Shown piece by piece: positions 1 through 8,829 of a DNA stretch of 22,416 bases. The stretch lies in assembly GCF_000002865.3 (NCBI RefSeq), contig NW_001865060.1:5232-27647 (forward strand), written 5' to 3'. The notes under the pieces were generated by a model. It was given only the letters and a program-made list of their open reading frames with translations. It was not told the DNA's origin and searched no databases. This stretch comes from Monosiga brevicollis MX1. Lineage: Eukaryota; Opisthokonta; Choanoflagellata; Craspedida; Salpingoecidae. Every line of letters starts with the position of its first letter. Position 1 is the stretch's first letter. Both the position numbers and the translations under genes were made by a program.

Positions 1-1884
1 CTCAATTGTTGATTCCCGACAATGTCGATTTTTTTTTTGAGGTGCAAGACTCTCGGCTGAGATTGTTGCTCGCGCCGCAAAAACAATTGGCCACACCACA
101 ACCAAGGTTCATTTTTTAAAAAAAACAACCCCTAGTCGTGGCCCTGACCATCGCTTGCGACGGCTACAAGTTTGCCGCGTCATAAGCGTTCCTCCTTGCT
201 TGAACAGCATCTTCACCGGTCTCAAAACTTGAAATAAATCAAGTCTCAAGCGCTGAACATGCTCAAGCAACTACGCAAGTTTCGACCAACTGCGGAGATG
301 ACTCTCAACGCAATCGCCCAAGGGACTTGCTAATTGGTGATGAATGTGGGCACTCGCTTTTTACACAAGTGTGAATTCATACAAACCCCAAGCAGATTCA
401 TCCGAGGTCCCGAAGAGCCCGCACAAGCTACTACGCTACAAAGAATTGCTTCTTCAAATAGCAAAGCCGCTCACACTGCGCCTCTCCCGTTCCTGCTTTG
501 GACGTTTCCAACTCAGTTCTCTTTGATTCAGATGCTCAAGGCCATCATGTTCCCCAATGTCTTCCTACTAAGGTGAATCCGTTTTGATGCGGTTCCTCCC
601 CTTTCAGCGATAAAGGTCACACGCCAAGCCATCAAAATCCGTCAAGCGAAAGCCGGGAATACAATTCCTTTCTATCGCTTCAGAGTCAGATGCTTTCGCT
701 TCTTTCTCATAGATGCCAGTCAGTGGAGTTTGTCACACGTGGATGTGACGTCACTTGCTGTGCCATTCGTCACGTAACATGTCAATATTATGTGCTCTTA
801 CTCATGCGTTTGGAAGAGACTGCTATACTTGTTCTCGTCAATCTGTCTGGACATGGCTGCTGTGGTGTCGTGGTGTACCTTGCATTCAACCTCAGCCAGT
901 ACCGCTGCCCTTTGGTTTGCAACCCACTTTGTACTTTGTGCCTTTCTTTTGGCATTGTTGTCGTCGTCGTTGTTTTGATTGTTGTTGCTGGTGCTGGTAT
1001 CATGAGTTGCCCATTTTGTGACCCTCATTCCTTCGTCTATACGGCCGCAAGTATACGTTTGTCTTGGCTGCCGTTTGTGACCATCTCGTTTTCTCTTCTG
1101 CTACCAGCAGCTCTCTTTGTTTGATTGCACTTTGGATCGCCTTTTGCATAGACTATGACATACACGTGTGTGCCAGTGTGTACTGGCGCTGCCGGATGCA
1201 TGCCACCAAGTCGAGGTGGTTCGGGGTACGACGGCTTCTGGTCAACATTTATCAACACGTCAAAAATCCACCTAACAACTTCATGACTTATGGCTTCACC
1301 CCAGTTGCACTTTTGAATGTCAAAACTTATCTGGCCATCGGAACGGCCTGACTTCATTTTCGGCAGTCCGCATCGGTTTACGCCACAACGCCGGCATCAG
1401 AAGCACGAACAAATGGCCCACTTCTTACTCTTCATACCTGCTTCATTAGGATCCGCATATACTCCGATACGATGCCGATTCGACGCGATGCCATGTATCA
1501 ACTCGAAAATCAAGATAAATTACGAGAAATACCGATAAAATTCATGTTTATTCCCCGACATCTTGCTGCTTGTGGCTTGCATCCTATTGCCCCGCACTCT
1601 GCCCTCACACGTTGCCATGCATAGCGCACGCCCGGGTGTGCGCTGCTATACGTCTCATGACGCCCATACTAGGCTCCATCCTGTCCTTTCTGCGCTGCCA
1701 TTTCCGTCCGCTCTTCACGACCCCTCGGACTGCTACCTCTCAGGATGCTTTCTAAGCCGTTCTTCCTTGTACAGCATCCGCTTACCATTTCCGCTTGCTA
1801 TTTTCTCCACTACGTCCGGTTGCGTTTCACTTCCAAGCATCCCTAACCTTATTCCCCTTGCAAATAAATAATTCATTCATTCAC

Positions 1885-1886
<2 letters not shown>
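1..1886. other. No recognisable gene; 5' flank of the window
   Basis: I see no conserved protein, RNA gene or mobile element here. Several open frames exist, the longest 144 codons at 690-1124 on the + strand, but their translations look like low-complexity hydrophobic or Cys/Ser-rich text with no family signature. Part of the region is a GTT/GTC-rich run near 955-990. A perfect CRE-like octamer and an E-box hexamer lie close together at 736-753 and are listed separately. The last 300 bases are pyrimidine-rich on the + strand and end in ATTC/CATT repeats next to the CA microsatellite. Confidence 0.5.
736..753. promoter_or_regulatory. Adjacent E-box (CACGTG) and CRE-like (TGACGTCA) palindromes
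   Basis: CACGTG occupies 736-741 and TGACGTCA 746-753, separated by four bases. The second lies inside a 10-bp perfect palindrome at 745-754. Both match classic bHLH and bZIP/CREB-type recognition sequences. No promoter or gene start can be tied to them, so function is only a possibility; chance occurrence of a single 8-mer and 6-mer is plausible. Confidence 0.2.

Positions 1887-1923
<37 letters not shown>
1887..1923. repeat. (CA)n microsatellite
   Basis: An uninterrupted run of about 18 CA units follows a short ATTC/CATT repeat and precedes a G-poor CA/CT-rich stretch. It is a simple sequence repeat with potential Z-DNA character and likely length polymorphism. Confidence 0.95.
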
Positions 1924-1926
<3 letters not shown>

Positions 1927-2358
1927 GTACAAGCTAGAACCTGTTGAAGAGCATCCACAAGCTCAAAGTTCGAAGTCAAAGCTCTACTTCACAGATCCAC
2001 ACAGATACACACAGATACAGATGCAAGTTCTATTTCTATCTCCATCACACCAATCATCCCCCGCCCTAACATCACACCTCACACAACATACAACACTCCC
2101 TTCACTCTCATACCTCGACTGCCACACCACCCACCATCTTTCTCACTTTCCCTCCACCACCCCCCCTCTCCCCGAGCCTCACCCCAATACCCCTCACCGA
2201 AAAACCAACTCACTCACTCTCAAAAAAATATCACAACTCTAGCGCCATTCCTTGCTCACCACTCAAAAACCAACATCCTCCTCTTTCCCACACCTCAACC
2301 CCCCCGCTGCCATTTAACAAACCACTGATCCAAAAAAAAAAAAGAGGCCAACAGCACC
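1924..2358. other. G-depleted C/A/T-rich tract
   Basis: No gene is seen. From roughly 2030 to 2340 the + strand is strikingly poor in G, with runs of CACC, CTCC and C7, ending in a run of twelve A at 2332-2343 just before an ATG at 2359. Such strand-asymmetric low-complexity DNA resembles a promoter/5'-UTR flank or an expanded simple-sequence region. The short frame across it (1925-2242, + strand) is Thr/His/Pro/Ser-rich and I treat it as non-coding. Confidence 0.5.
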
Positions 2359-3060
2359 ATGTATTCCCATCTGGTCACCCACGATAGTACTAGCATGGCC
2401 CAACATGGCTTAACTGCGGCGATCGGACGAGAGCCGGTGTATTCCATGTGGTATGACCGTTGGCGACAGTTAACAGCATAATTCTCAATATAGCCACGCG
2501 ACATAACCAATGGGCACCTTGAAGCTCGCAAACAAGATGTTGTCATCAAACAGTTGCAAATCGACAAAATCGACGAGCCAAAGAAGTCGCACTGACAACA
2601 TTGAGCAAAGCGCAACTTCCTGACAGCGAATACTGACGGCCCAAGAGCCATCTGAACGTGGGAAGAATAGTTTGCACATCTGGTCAGCTCTTACTTATGT
2701 GAGTGATCTACTCCCACTCACCTCTCAAGCCAAGGTTGCGGCTGTCGTACCAACCGCTCTTTCCCTCAGGTCTTTAGCAACGTGTTGTACCGAAACGTGC
2801 GACTGTGGTGAGTATCGAGGTGGAGTAAAAAAAGCTTGTCTTTTCAATTCTATTTGCCGTTATCTCATCTCTGCACTCGGCAACGGCGAAAGAAGCCAAA
2901 AGGGAAGGAGATGTAGAACACTTTGGGCAAGACCAAGGGCGGGGCAGACCACGGGTCTTCAAGTGGCCTGATTCAAGCACAGGCGACGCCCCCACTTGCA
3001 CAGGATGAACACGAGAGAAACACTGACGCACGTGACAGGAAAACCTGCGTCATCACAATA
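2359..3060 (+). other. Exon-like fragments of a possible unidentified gene
   Basis: This is speculative. An ATG at 2359 opens 40 codons. Segment 2494-2598 is open and highly charged, Lys/Asp/Gln-rich. Segment 2627-2698 (24 codons) lies between a CTGACAG acceptor and a GTGAGT donor. Segment 2770-2807 lies between a strong acceptor (CTCTTTCCCTCAG) and another GTGAGT donor, and joins the previous segment in phase. A frame opening after the acceptor near 2983 runs to TAG around 3053-3058. The joins among the first pieces need weak donors, and I recognise no protein family. If real, it would be a small + strand gene convergent with SmE. It could equally be chance or decayed sequence. Confidence 0.18.
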
Positions 3061-3217
3061 GCACCCAGCCAGCTATCCACGGAGTAGCACATCCCAGACC
3101 AGTCGCAAGTTGTAAAACAGAGAACTCTCCTCCTTGGTAGCGTGACGCGCAGAAACAGCAAGCGAGTCATCCCAGTTGGTGTGTGACTGGTGGCTCGCGG
3201 CTCAACATGTTCAAAGT

Positions 3218-3976
3218 TTACATGCCATCAGGCTCGGTCAAGTTTTGCATCAGGCAAATGTTGTCACCCTTGAGCAGGATGCGACCTATCAAATGAACAC
3301 GAGGTACGGGTTCAGTTCAGAGATGAAGACAGGTAGAATTTTTGAGTAAAGGTCTAGCATCATGCACAAGCCAGACTGGGGATGGCCCAGTCTAAATCCA
3401 CCACGGACCAAGCAGATACGCACCGAGGGGCTGCCGTGTCTGAGCCTTGCTGTTGACCTCCTCCGCAGAGTCCATGACAAGGTTCATGTACTCATCAAAG
3501 CCAACAATGACACCCTCGATGGACATGTGCTTGTGTTCGTAAAGCCAGATGCTGACCTTGGAGCGCTATCGAATCAAGAAAAGAGAGAATGACACCAAGG
3601 GTGAGCGACATCATACTCATCAGCGCCACCATTGCTAGTTGTTGTCAATCACGGCCGGCGGCTTGTCCAGATTGCACACAAAGCGCCAAGCAAATGCCGA
3701 TAAAAAAACCAGGCCAGCAACCCTCGCTCGCCAACACCCTGTGCTCTGTAAGGACATCAGCGAACGAGGGGGACTCTTCGCTCCCTCTCTACTCGCTCGC
3801 TCAAAGCCTCTCTGTGCAGAAAGAGCCGATGCCTGCATCCAAGTATCCAACCATCCATCGGTCGCGCACAAGCGATGAGCCAGAACCAAAACACATGCAC
3901 ACACCTTCTGCAAGAATCGGAACATGAGGTTGATGGGCTGCACCATCACCTTCTTGCCACGACCACGACCACTCAT
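3218..3976 (-). CDS. SNRPE: Small nuclear ribonucleoprotein E (Sm protein E)
   Basis: Sm-fold core protein of the heptameric ring that assembles on U1, U2, U4 and U5 snRNAs, so it acts in pre-mRNA splicing. There are three exons: 3976-3905, 3565-3424 and 3285-3218. The introns are GT-AG (GTGTGT...GATAG and GTGCGT...GATAG), in phases 0 and 1. The spliced product is 93 residues; human SmE is 92. Visible signatures are KVMVQPINL near the N-terminus, Sm1 with IWLYEHKHMSIEGVIVGFDE then YMNLVMD, a hydrophilic linker, and Sm2 as RILLKGDNICLMQ. The first nine residues are basic (MSGRGRGKK), unlike the animal N-terminus. The gene diverges from the phosphatase, with 632 bases between the start codons. 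The boundaries keep frame and reproduce the family alignment without gaps in the Sm core. Confidence 0.96.
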
Positions 3977-4201
3977 GATGCCGGTTGAGAGAGCAAACAC
4001 GTCCAGCAACGTCGATATCAATGGTTCAAAAGAAACCCCGCAAGGTTTCCTAATGTCGATCCAGCTCAAGACCGTCAACAGCGCTTGTCCCACGCCAGCT
4101 CTGCTGCCGAAAGGACCACTGACTCCACTTGCAACCCTCACTGATTCAGCCAACCAGCCACCGCCAAGTCGCTCAGCTCTGAGAAGCCAGAAAGAAAAAA
4201 G

Positions 4202-4218
4202 AAAAAAAAAAAAAAAAA
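4202..4218. repeat. Poly(A)17 tract in divergent promoter
   Basis: Seventeen consecutive A on the + strand, with GAAAAAAGA-type sequence just upstream. It sits about 226 bases before the SmE start (on the opposite strand) and 390 before the phosphatase start. No target-site duplication or retroposon body is visible beside it. Confidence 0.9.
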
Positions 4219-4581
4219 CCAGTCCAAGGCAGTCGAGCGACACTTGCACAATTTCTCAATTGTTTCGCACTGGTTTTATGACCCTCACCTATACATGTCT
4301 TGGGTCTCGGTTCCTGTATCAACAAGACCCATATTGTCAGACTTTCCATGCCCGTGCCCCAAAAAATAAAATCAAGCGAACGTTTTTTACTTTGCTGACG
4401 GCACAGCTGGTGCGTGTGATGGATATGGAGGGGAATGGAGCTGCAAGCTGGGGGTTGAGACCATCGTGGGATAGCCACCGGCCGCGAGGACTGATGGGTC
4501 TTGACTCGGGAAATGAGGGTTGTGTTTTTAAAAAGATGCGACTTTCGCCGCTTCTCTCCGTGTCATCAGCGCGCTTTGAAT

Positions 4582-4602
4582 ATGGCTCGTGGGTGTGTGT
4601 AG
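4582..4602 (+). promoter_or_regulatory. Minimal upstream ORF before the phosphatase start
   Basis: ATG at 4582 followed by five codons and TAG, in the same frame as the main ATG and ending six bases before it. If included in the mRNA it could lower initiation at the first ATG and favour the downstream in-frame ATG at 4699. The 5' end of the transcript is unknown; an acceptor-like GTAGGCGCAG ends exactly at the main ATG and might remove it by splicing. Confidence 0.3.
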
Positions 4603-4608
4603 GCGCAG

Positions 4609-6706
4609 ATGGTCCAACACTTTCCCGGGCACGGCAAGAGGTCGACGGCCACCAACTTTGCCGTGCATGCCGGTCATACCACTCCGGGAAAGTCCAGGAT
4701 GAAGGTGCACCTTCGACCAGCGCTCATCCTGGGCTTGGCCACCCTGGCTGTGCTCTTGCTCACCATCAGCTGGTCAAGTGAGTTGTGACTGTCGAGTGCC
4801 GAGTTGTTTTTCGTATGTATGCGTTGATGTATGTTTGTATGTATGTATGCATGCATGTATTTTGGATGAGAAAGAGCATGTGTGCGCTTGTGTTGTCTGC
4901 TGCTCAGCTGGCGATGCAGCTGTTCCTGTTTGTATTTCTGTGAAAATCGGCGCTCACTTCCAAGTGGCTGCTTTGCTAGATCGACGAGCTCAGCGCCTGC
5001 AGGACTTTGCCTTTGCCAACAGTTGGGATGGTGTTCGGTTCATTGTCTTTGGTGACTTCGGGGCCGGTCAAGTTGGTGGTGAGCCTCGTCACAGGTGCCA
5101 CTGCATCTATTTGATGGAGCCAAGCTCTGAGCTCTCGATCATCTCTCACACGCAGGCGTCGATAGGCAAGGACCATCACCAAGAAGATGTAGCGCATCTC
5201 CTCTCCAGTGTAGCAGCACACTTTCAGCCTCAGTTTATTGCCACCACTGGCGATATCATCTACGATGGTACATCAGCTTGTTATCGAAACATCCCTCCCC
5301 ACAAGAGCATATACTCACAGCAACATGCACCGCTCACCTGAACTGCCGCCGTGACGCGTTTTCCCTGGGCTGTCTTTTGTGTTCGCGCGCCATCCTTGCG
5401 CAGATGGGATTCAGTCCATTGCTGACATGCAGCTCAAGACCAAGCACCGAGATCTTTATTCGGCCAATTCCCTGCAGGTTCCATGGCACATCATCCCTGG
5501 TAATCATGGTGCGTGTGCGCGCACAGCTTAAGCTGCCTCGTGGTGCTCGACTGTTTGAGTTACATGCCGCTCTGCTACGATGCGTGAAATCTCTTCCTGA
5601 TCCTGTTGTCTTGCCTTGTCGCTTCATTATCAATAACAATGTTCCAGATTGCCATGGTTCGCTAGATGCCATGGTCGAGTATGCTCAGCTGCCCGGAAAC
5701 CACTGGGACATGCCCGCTCGTTACTACGTTAAAACCATCAGTTTTGGAGACAAATCTGCACGTCTCATCTATCTAGGTCAGAGAGGGTGTGTCGATGGGC
5801 AGGCTCTATCACTCAGAATCGCCAGCCCGGTGTATGTGTGATGCCCTTGATGGTAGAGTTTCAGCTCATGCACCACATGTTTTGGCACATTGCGGTGTCC
5901 ATGACCATGCCCCACCGCCCAGATACGTGCTTGCTGGTCTGCGGGCAGATGCGCAATTTCCGTTGCGAAGATTCGATGCGCGCTAGTGTAGGTTGCGCTC
6001 ATAAAGGACTTTGCGCTGACGCAACCACGGCAATTTATCGCCAAGTCTGGTGTTCACCACCTATACCCCTCTCGGCCATCTGTGACAGGTCAATGCCAGT
6101 CTCCGGCAAGATGAGTTGGCTTGGCTTCGCAAGGAGCTGACAGTGCCGGCTCAATGGAAACTGGTTTTTGGGCATTGGGGTATCTTCTCCCACTTTGGCA
6201 ATGGTGCGTTGTTTGGCAGTTGATCGGAACTGTATGACAGTATCCAAACCCGCTGGCTCTCATGCTTGTCAAGCCGGTGCAACCCTGATTGCTTCTGCCT
6301 ACCTTGGCGGCCTACCTCTTTATTGTCAGGGCCAACGCAAGAGTTGGTGGATGATCTGTTGCCCCTTCTGCGAGAATTTGACGTCGATGTCTATTTTAAC
6401 GGGCATGACCACAGCCTGCAGCACATGGTCTTGGCTACTGCCAACACATCAAACTTAGCCGAGGCTCGGCCTCATTTTATCATCTCGGGGGCGGGGGGCT
6501 ACGAGCTGCAGCCCGAGCTCAAACCTGAAGCCCAGAAGCAGCTCAACGTTGGGTCAAATCTCGTGTATGGCGCAGCAACGCCCGGGTTTGTGCAGGCTGT
6601 GTTGACTGCGGAGCGCCTACGCCTTCGATTCGTGGGCATGGGTGATCGCACCCTCCACACGGTTACCCTACAAGCTCGCCATCCCAAGCAGGGCGAGCTT
6701 CGGTGA
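4609..6706 (+). CDS. Purple (tartrate-resistant) acid phosphatase, calcineurin-like metallophosphatase
   Basis: Binuclear-metal phosphomonoesterase of the small PAP/ACP5 type. Exons: 4609-4777, 4980-5071, 5156-5267, 5404-5508, 5648-5776, 5923-5987, 6089-6203 and 6330-6706, giving 387 residues. All seven metal ligands of the family are present: D82 (GDFG), D120 and Y123 (GDIIYDDG), N158 (PGNHD), H253 (VFGHWG), H288 and H290 (NGHDHSLQ). The N-terminus carries one hydrophobic segment (about residues 36-55), then a short basic stretch before the catalytic domain. From the first ATG (4609, after an in-frame TAG) this is a signal anchor about 35 residues in. From the in-frame ATG at 4699 (residue 31) it is an ordinary signal peptide, giving 357 residues. 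Either way the enzyme enters the secretory pathway or lysosome-like compartments. The second intron donor (GTTGGT at 5072) is chosen to keep frame; the stronger-looking GTGAGC at 5079 would break it. Convergent with the heme lyase. Confidence 0.94.
4811..4862. repeat. GTAT/GCAT tetranucleotide repeat in phosphatase intron 1
   Basis: A degenerate run of GTAT, GTTT, GATG and GCAT units lies wholly within the first intron of the phosphatase gene. It is a simple-sequence repeat with no sign of function. Confidence 0.8.
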
Positions 6707-7238
6707 GACGTGGCCCTTGCCGAAGCCCACCGTCGGCTGAGTTACATATCCAAGCAGGCCTGTGAAGGATGTCTTCAGATGTGTGGCCCTCAGCCCGCAT
6801 TAGCGTAGCAAACAAGATTGAATCAATGCACAACCTTGCCGATTACGACTTGAGTAGAAACAGCTTAGGGAGTTCATCTTCCAAGTGCGTGCCCCATTGC
6901 ATGTGCATCGCTATTGGTCAAAAAGCCGGTCAGCGACAGGGGCCTCCCCCGCGGACCGATGATTTTTTTAAGAATTGATGACCGAGTCATGCGCCCAATT
7001 TGATTGAGAGGGGATGGGGTGAAGAGGGGCTGCAAGATAAAAAGTCGAATTCGATTCTGGAGGCGCGAATGCACAAATGTGAAGAGCCGTTACTGTGTCA
7101 ACATGCCTCGCGTATGGTTGAGGCCAATTATACATTCACATGTCAGTTGACAAAGGGTAGGCAGGAGAAGAGGGGAGGGGCATGATAACAGAGGCGCCTG
7201 GAGCAATGTTTGTGGGGTCGAGAAAGCCTCCGAGACAC
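6707..7238. other. Convergent 3' intergenic region, no gene seen
   Basis: The phosphatase ends at 6706 on the + strand and the heme lyase at 7239 on the - strand, so these 532 bases should hold both 3' untranslated regions and polyadenylation sites. I find no canonical AATAAA on either strand at a sensible distance and no conserved ORF. Confidence 0.6.
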
Positions 7239-8829
7239 TTATTTGGCCATTGGGCAAGCACTGGGCGGAGAAGCCGCACCATCAGTGGTGCCTGCAGCCT
7301 CTGGTTCACTTGGCGCCTGGGCTCGGTTTGGCATCTGAGCTGACAATGTGGGCACGACGGCGGCGCGGGGCGAGTGTTCGACCAAGCCAAATATCCGGCC
7401 AAAAGCCATGCGTGCGCGAGCCACAAACCCAGATGGAGAGTCGAGGGCTAAGGATGACCACCCCACGGCCAACAAGCGAAGGCGTCAGAGATGGGATGGG
7501 CGTGGCCATGCGCTTTTGCCATCAAGACCGAACGCTTGGACTTTAGCCGAGAAGGGAGACAAGCATTGGTCAAAGCCATCTTACCTGGGCGAGCATCAAT
7601 GTAAATACCAACTGGGTCACCGCCACCCCGCGGGCGCACATTATAGAAATCCAAGACATATCGGATCTGCAAGTGGTTGAACGAGGACAGTCGAGCAGCA
7701 GGGGGTAAGATTGGCACATGAGCAGCGTGCATCCAGCGGCTTGGAACAAGGGCAAGCACAAAAATACTTGCTTCTTTGGCATTTTCGTCCTGCCCACGAC
7801 GCACAAACCAGTCGTGGCGATCGAATGGCTTTTCGTCCCTGTTGTGGCAGGTAGCGTCAGCAGCATCAGCACGCAAGGGGCAAGATGTGGAGGCCGTTAG
7901 AGAAGAGGGGCAGTGGGACAGCGAGATGATCTAATCATCTTGTTGGTTCAAATGGAGAGAGGTACCGACCCAGCCAGACTTTTGAAACGAGCTTTGGGGG
8001 TCAAGTCCTTTGGTCGGCCCATGAAGCGAACAAGCTTGACGTCGTTGATGTCACTACAATTTACCGATTGGGCAAATGAGCAAGGGGGCGAGAAAATCCA
8101 ACAGCAGCTCGTGTTTGCTTTTGAGTGAGGTCGCAATGCATTGTTTCGCGCAGAGGCAGCCTCTGAAGCAGAGAGGAAGAGTATTATCTTCATAAGGACG
8201 CACGCACGCTGTGGAAGGACACTTACTCATTTTCAAGTCGCTCCCACTCGAGCACCTGACGCCAGGCTGTCTCGTTGACAGCGTTATGGATTGAGACGAT
8301 TGTTGACATGTCACGCTCCTCTGGTGACCAGCCCTTGCGCTTCATGGCGTTGTAGAACATCTGAGGCGATGGATATTCCCAGCGTTCAGCATCTACCAGC
8401 GAAGCATGCGGTATGAGGCGGCGGTGCGCGCAACATGGGAGAGATCACAGCTGATGTACGTGTCCACATGTGGTATGGGGTACGCTGAATGCCCCAAGCC
8501 CCCACAAACCGGAATGAGCGGAACCAGACCTCACCTTCCACTTGATGGGCTGGATTAAAATCAGCCTTGGGGATGTTGGACGTGATGCGATCCGTGGACA
8601 GCGTCTCACGCTGGCCAATGGCCGGAGATTGACGCTCCTGCATGAGCATGTTGTTGCGCGGGTTCAAGTTCTCACCCACTGGAGCGCTGGGCGCAGCCGC
8701 CGAGGTAGTGTCTGCATTCTTTGGCGTATGAACCACGGGACAAGCGCCCCCCGAACCAGCCAGCCAAGTTTGGGCAGCCGCTGCTGTTGGGGCGCCCTTA
8801 TCCGTCGTGGTACCACTTGGTTCAGCCAT
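7239..8829 (-). CDS. HCCS: Cytochrome c-type heme lyase (holocytochrome c synthase)
   Basis: Attaches heme covalently to the CXXCH motif of apocytochrome c (and, in some lineages, c1) in the mitochondrial intermembrane space. Exons: 8829-8535, 8392-8227, 8053-7970, 7838-7772, 7666-7585 and 7447-7239, encoding 300 residues (human 268). Features in order: an Ala/Thr/Gly-rich N-terminus with a CP heme-regulatory-type motif (C30-P31); NPRNNM near 55-60; WEYPSPQMFYNAM at 103-115; H134 in SIHNAVNETAW, equivalent to the essential heme-ligand histidine (human H154); the PFDRHDW block at 186-192; IRYVLDFYN at 205-213; and ARPALDSPSG near 229-238. A C-terminal tail of roughly 45 residues beyond the usual end finishes in a second CP motif (CPMAK). 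The intron after residue 204 is best read as GC-AG (GCAAGT...TTGCAG). The gene follows V-ATPase B on the same strand. Confidence 0.96.

Larger units (their letters stand above)
3977..4608. promoter_or_regulatory. Divergent intergenic promoter region between SmE and the acid phosphatase
   Basis: The two genes read away from each other, so both promoters and 5' untranslated regions must lie in these 632 bases. A run of 17 A at 4202-4218, flanked by further A-rich sequence, is a candidate nucleosome-excluding poly(dA:dT) tract. No TATA box is convincingly placed. An upstream ATG at 4582 opens a six-codon frame that ends in TAG at 4600-4602, a potential uORF six bases before the phosphatase ATG. 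Another ATG at 4536 starts an overlapping frame that runs across the phosphatase start. Confidence 0.6.

Noticed and set aside
690-1124. 144-codon hydrophobic frame that could be a small membrane protein
   Set aside because: The hydrophobic run Val/Ile comes from a GTT/GTC simple repeat, the rest is Cys/Ser/Leu-rich without pattern, and no conserved homology is recognised.
3924-4781. 285-codon open frame on the + strand
   Set aside because: It runs antisense through SmE exon 1, across the divergent promoter (with a poly-Lys run from the A17 tract) and out of frame over phosphatase exon 1. No family features.
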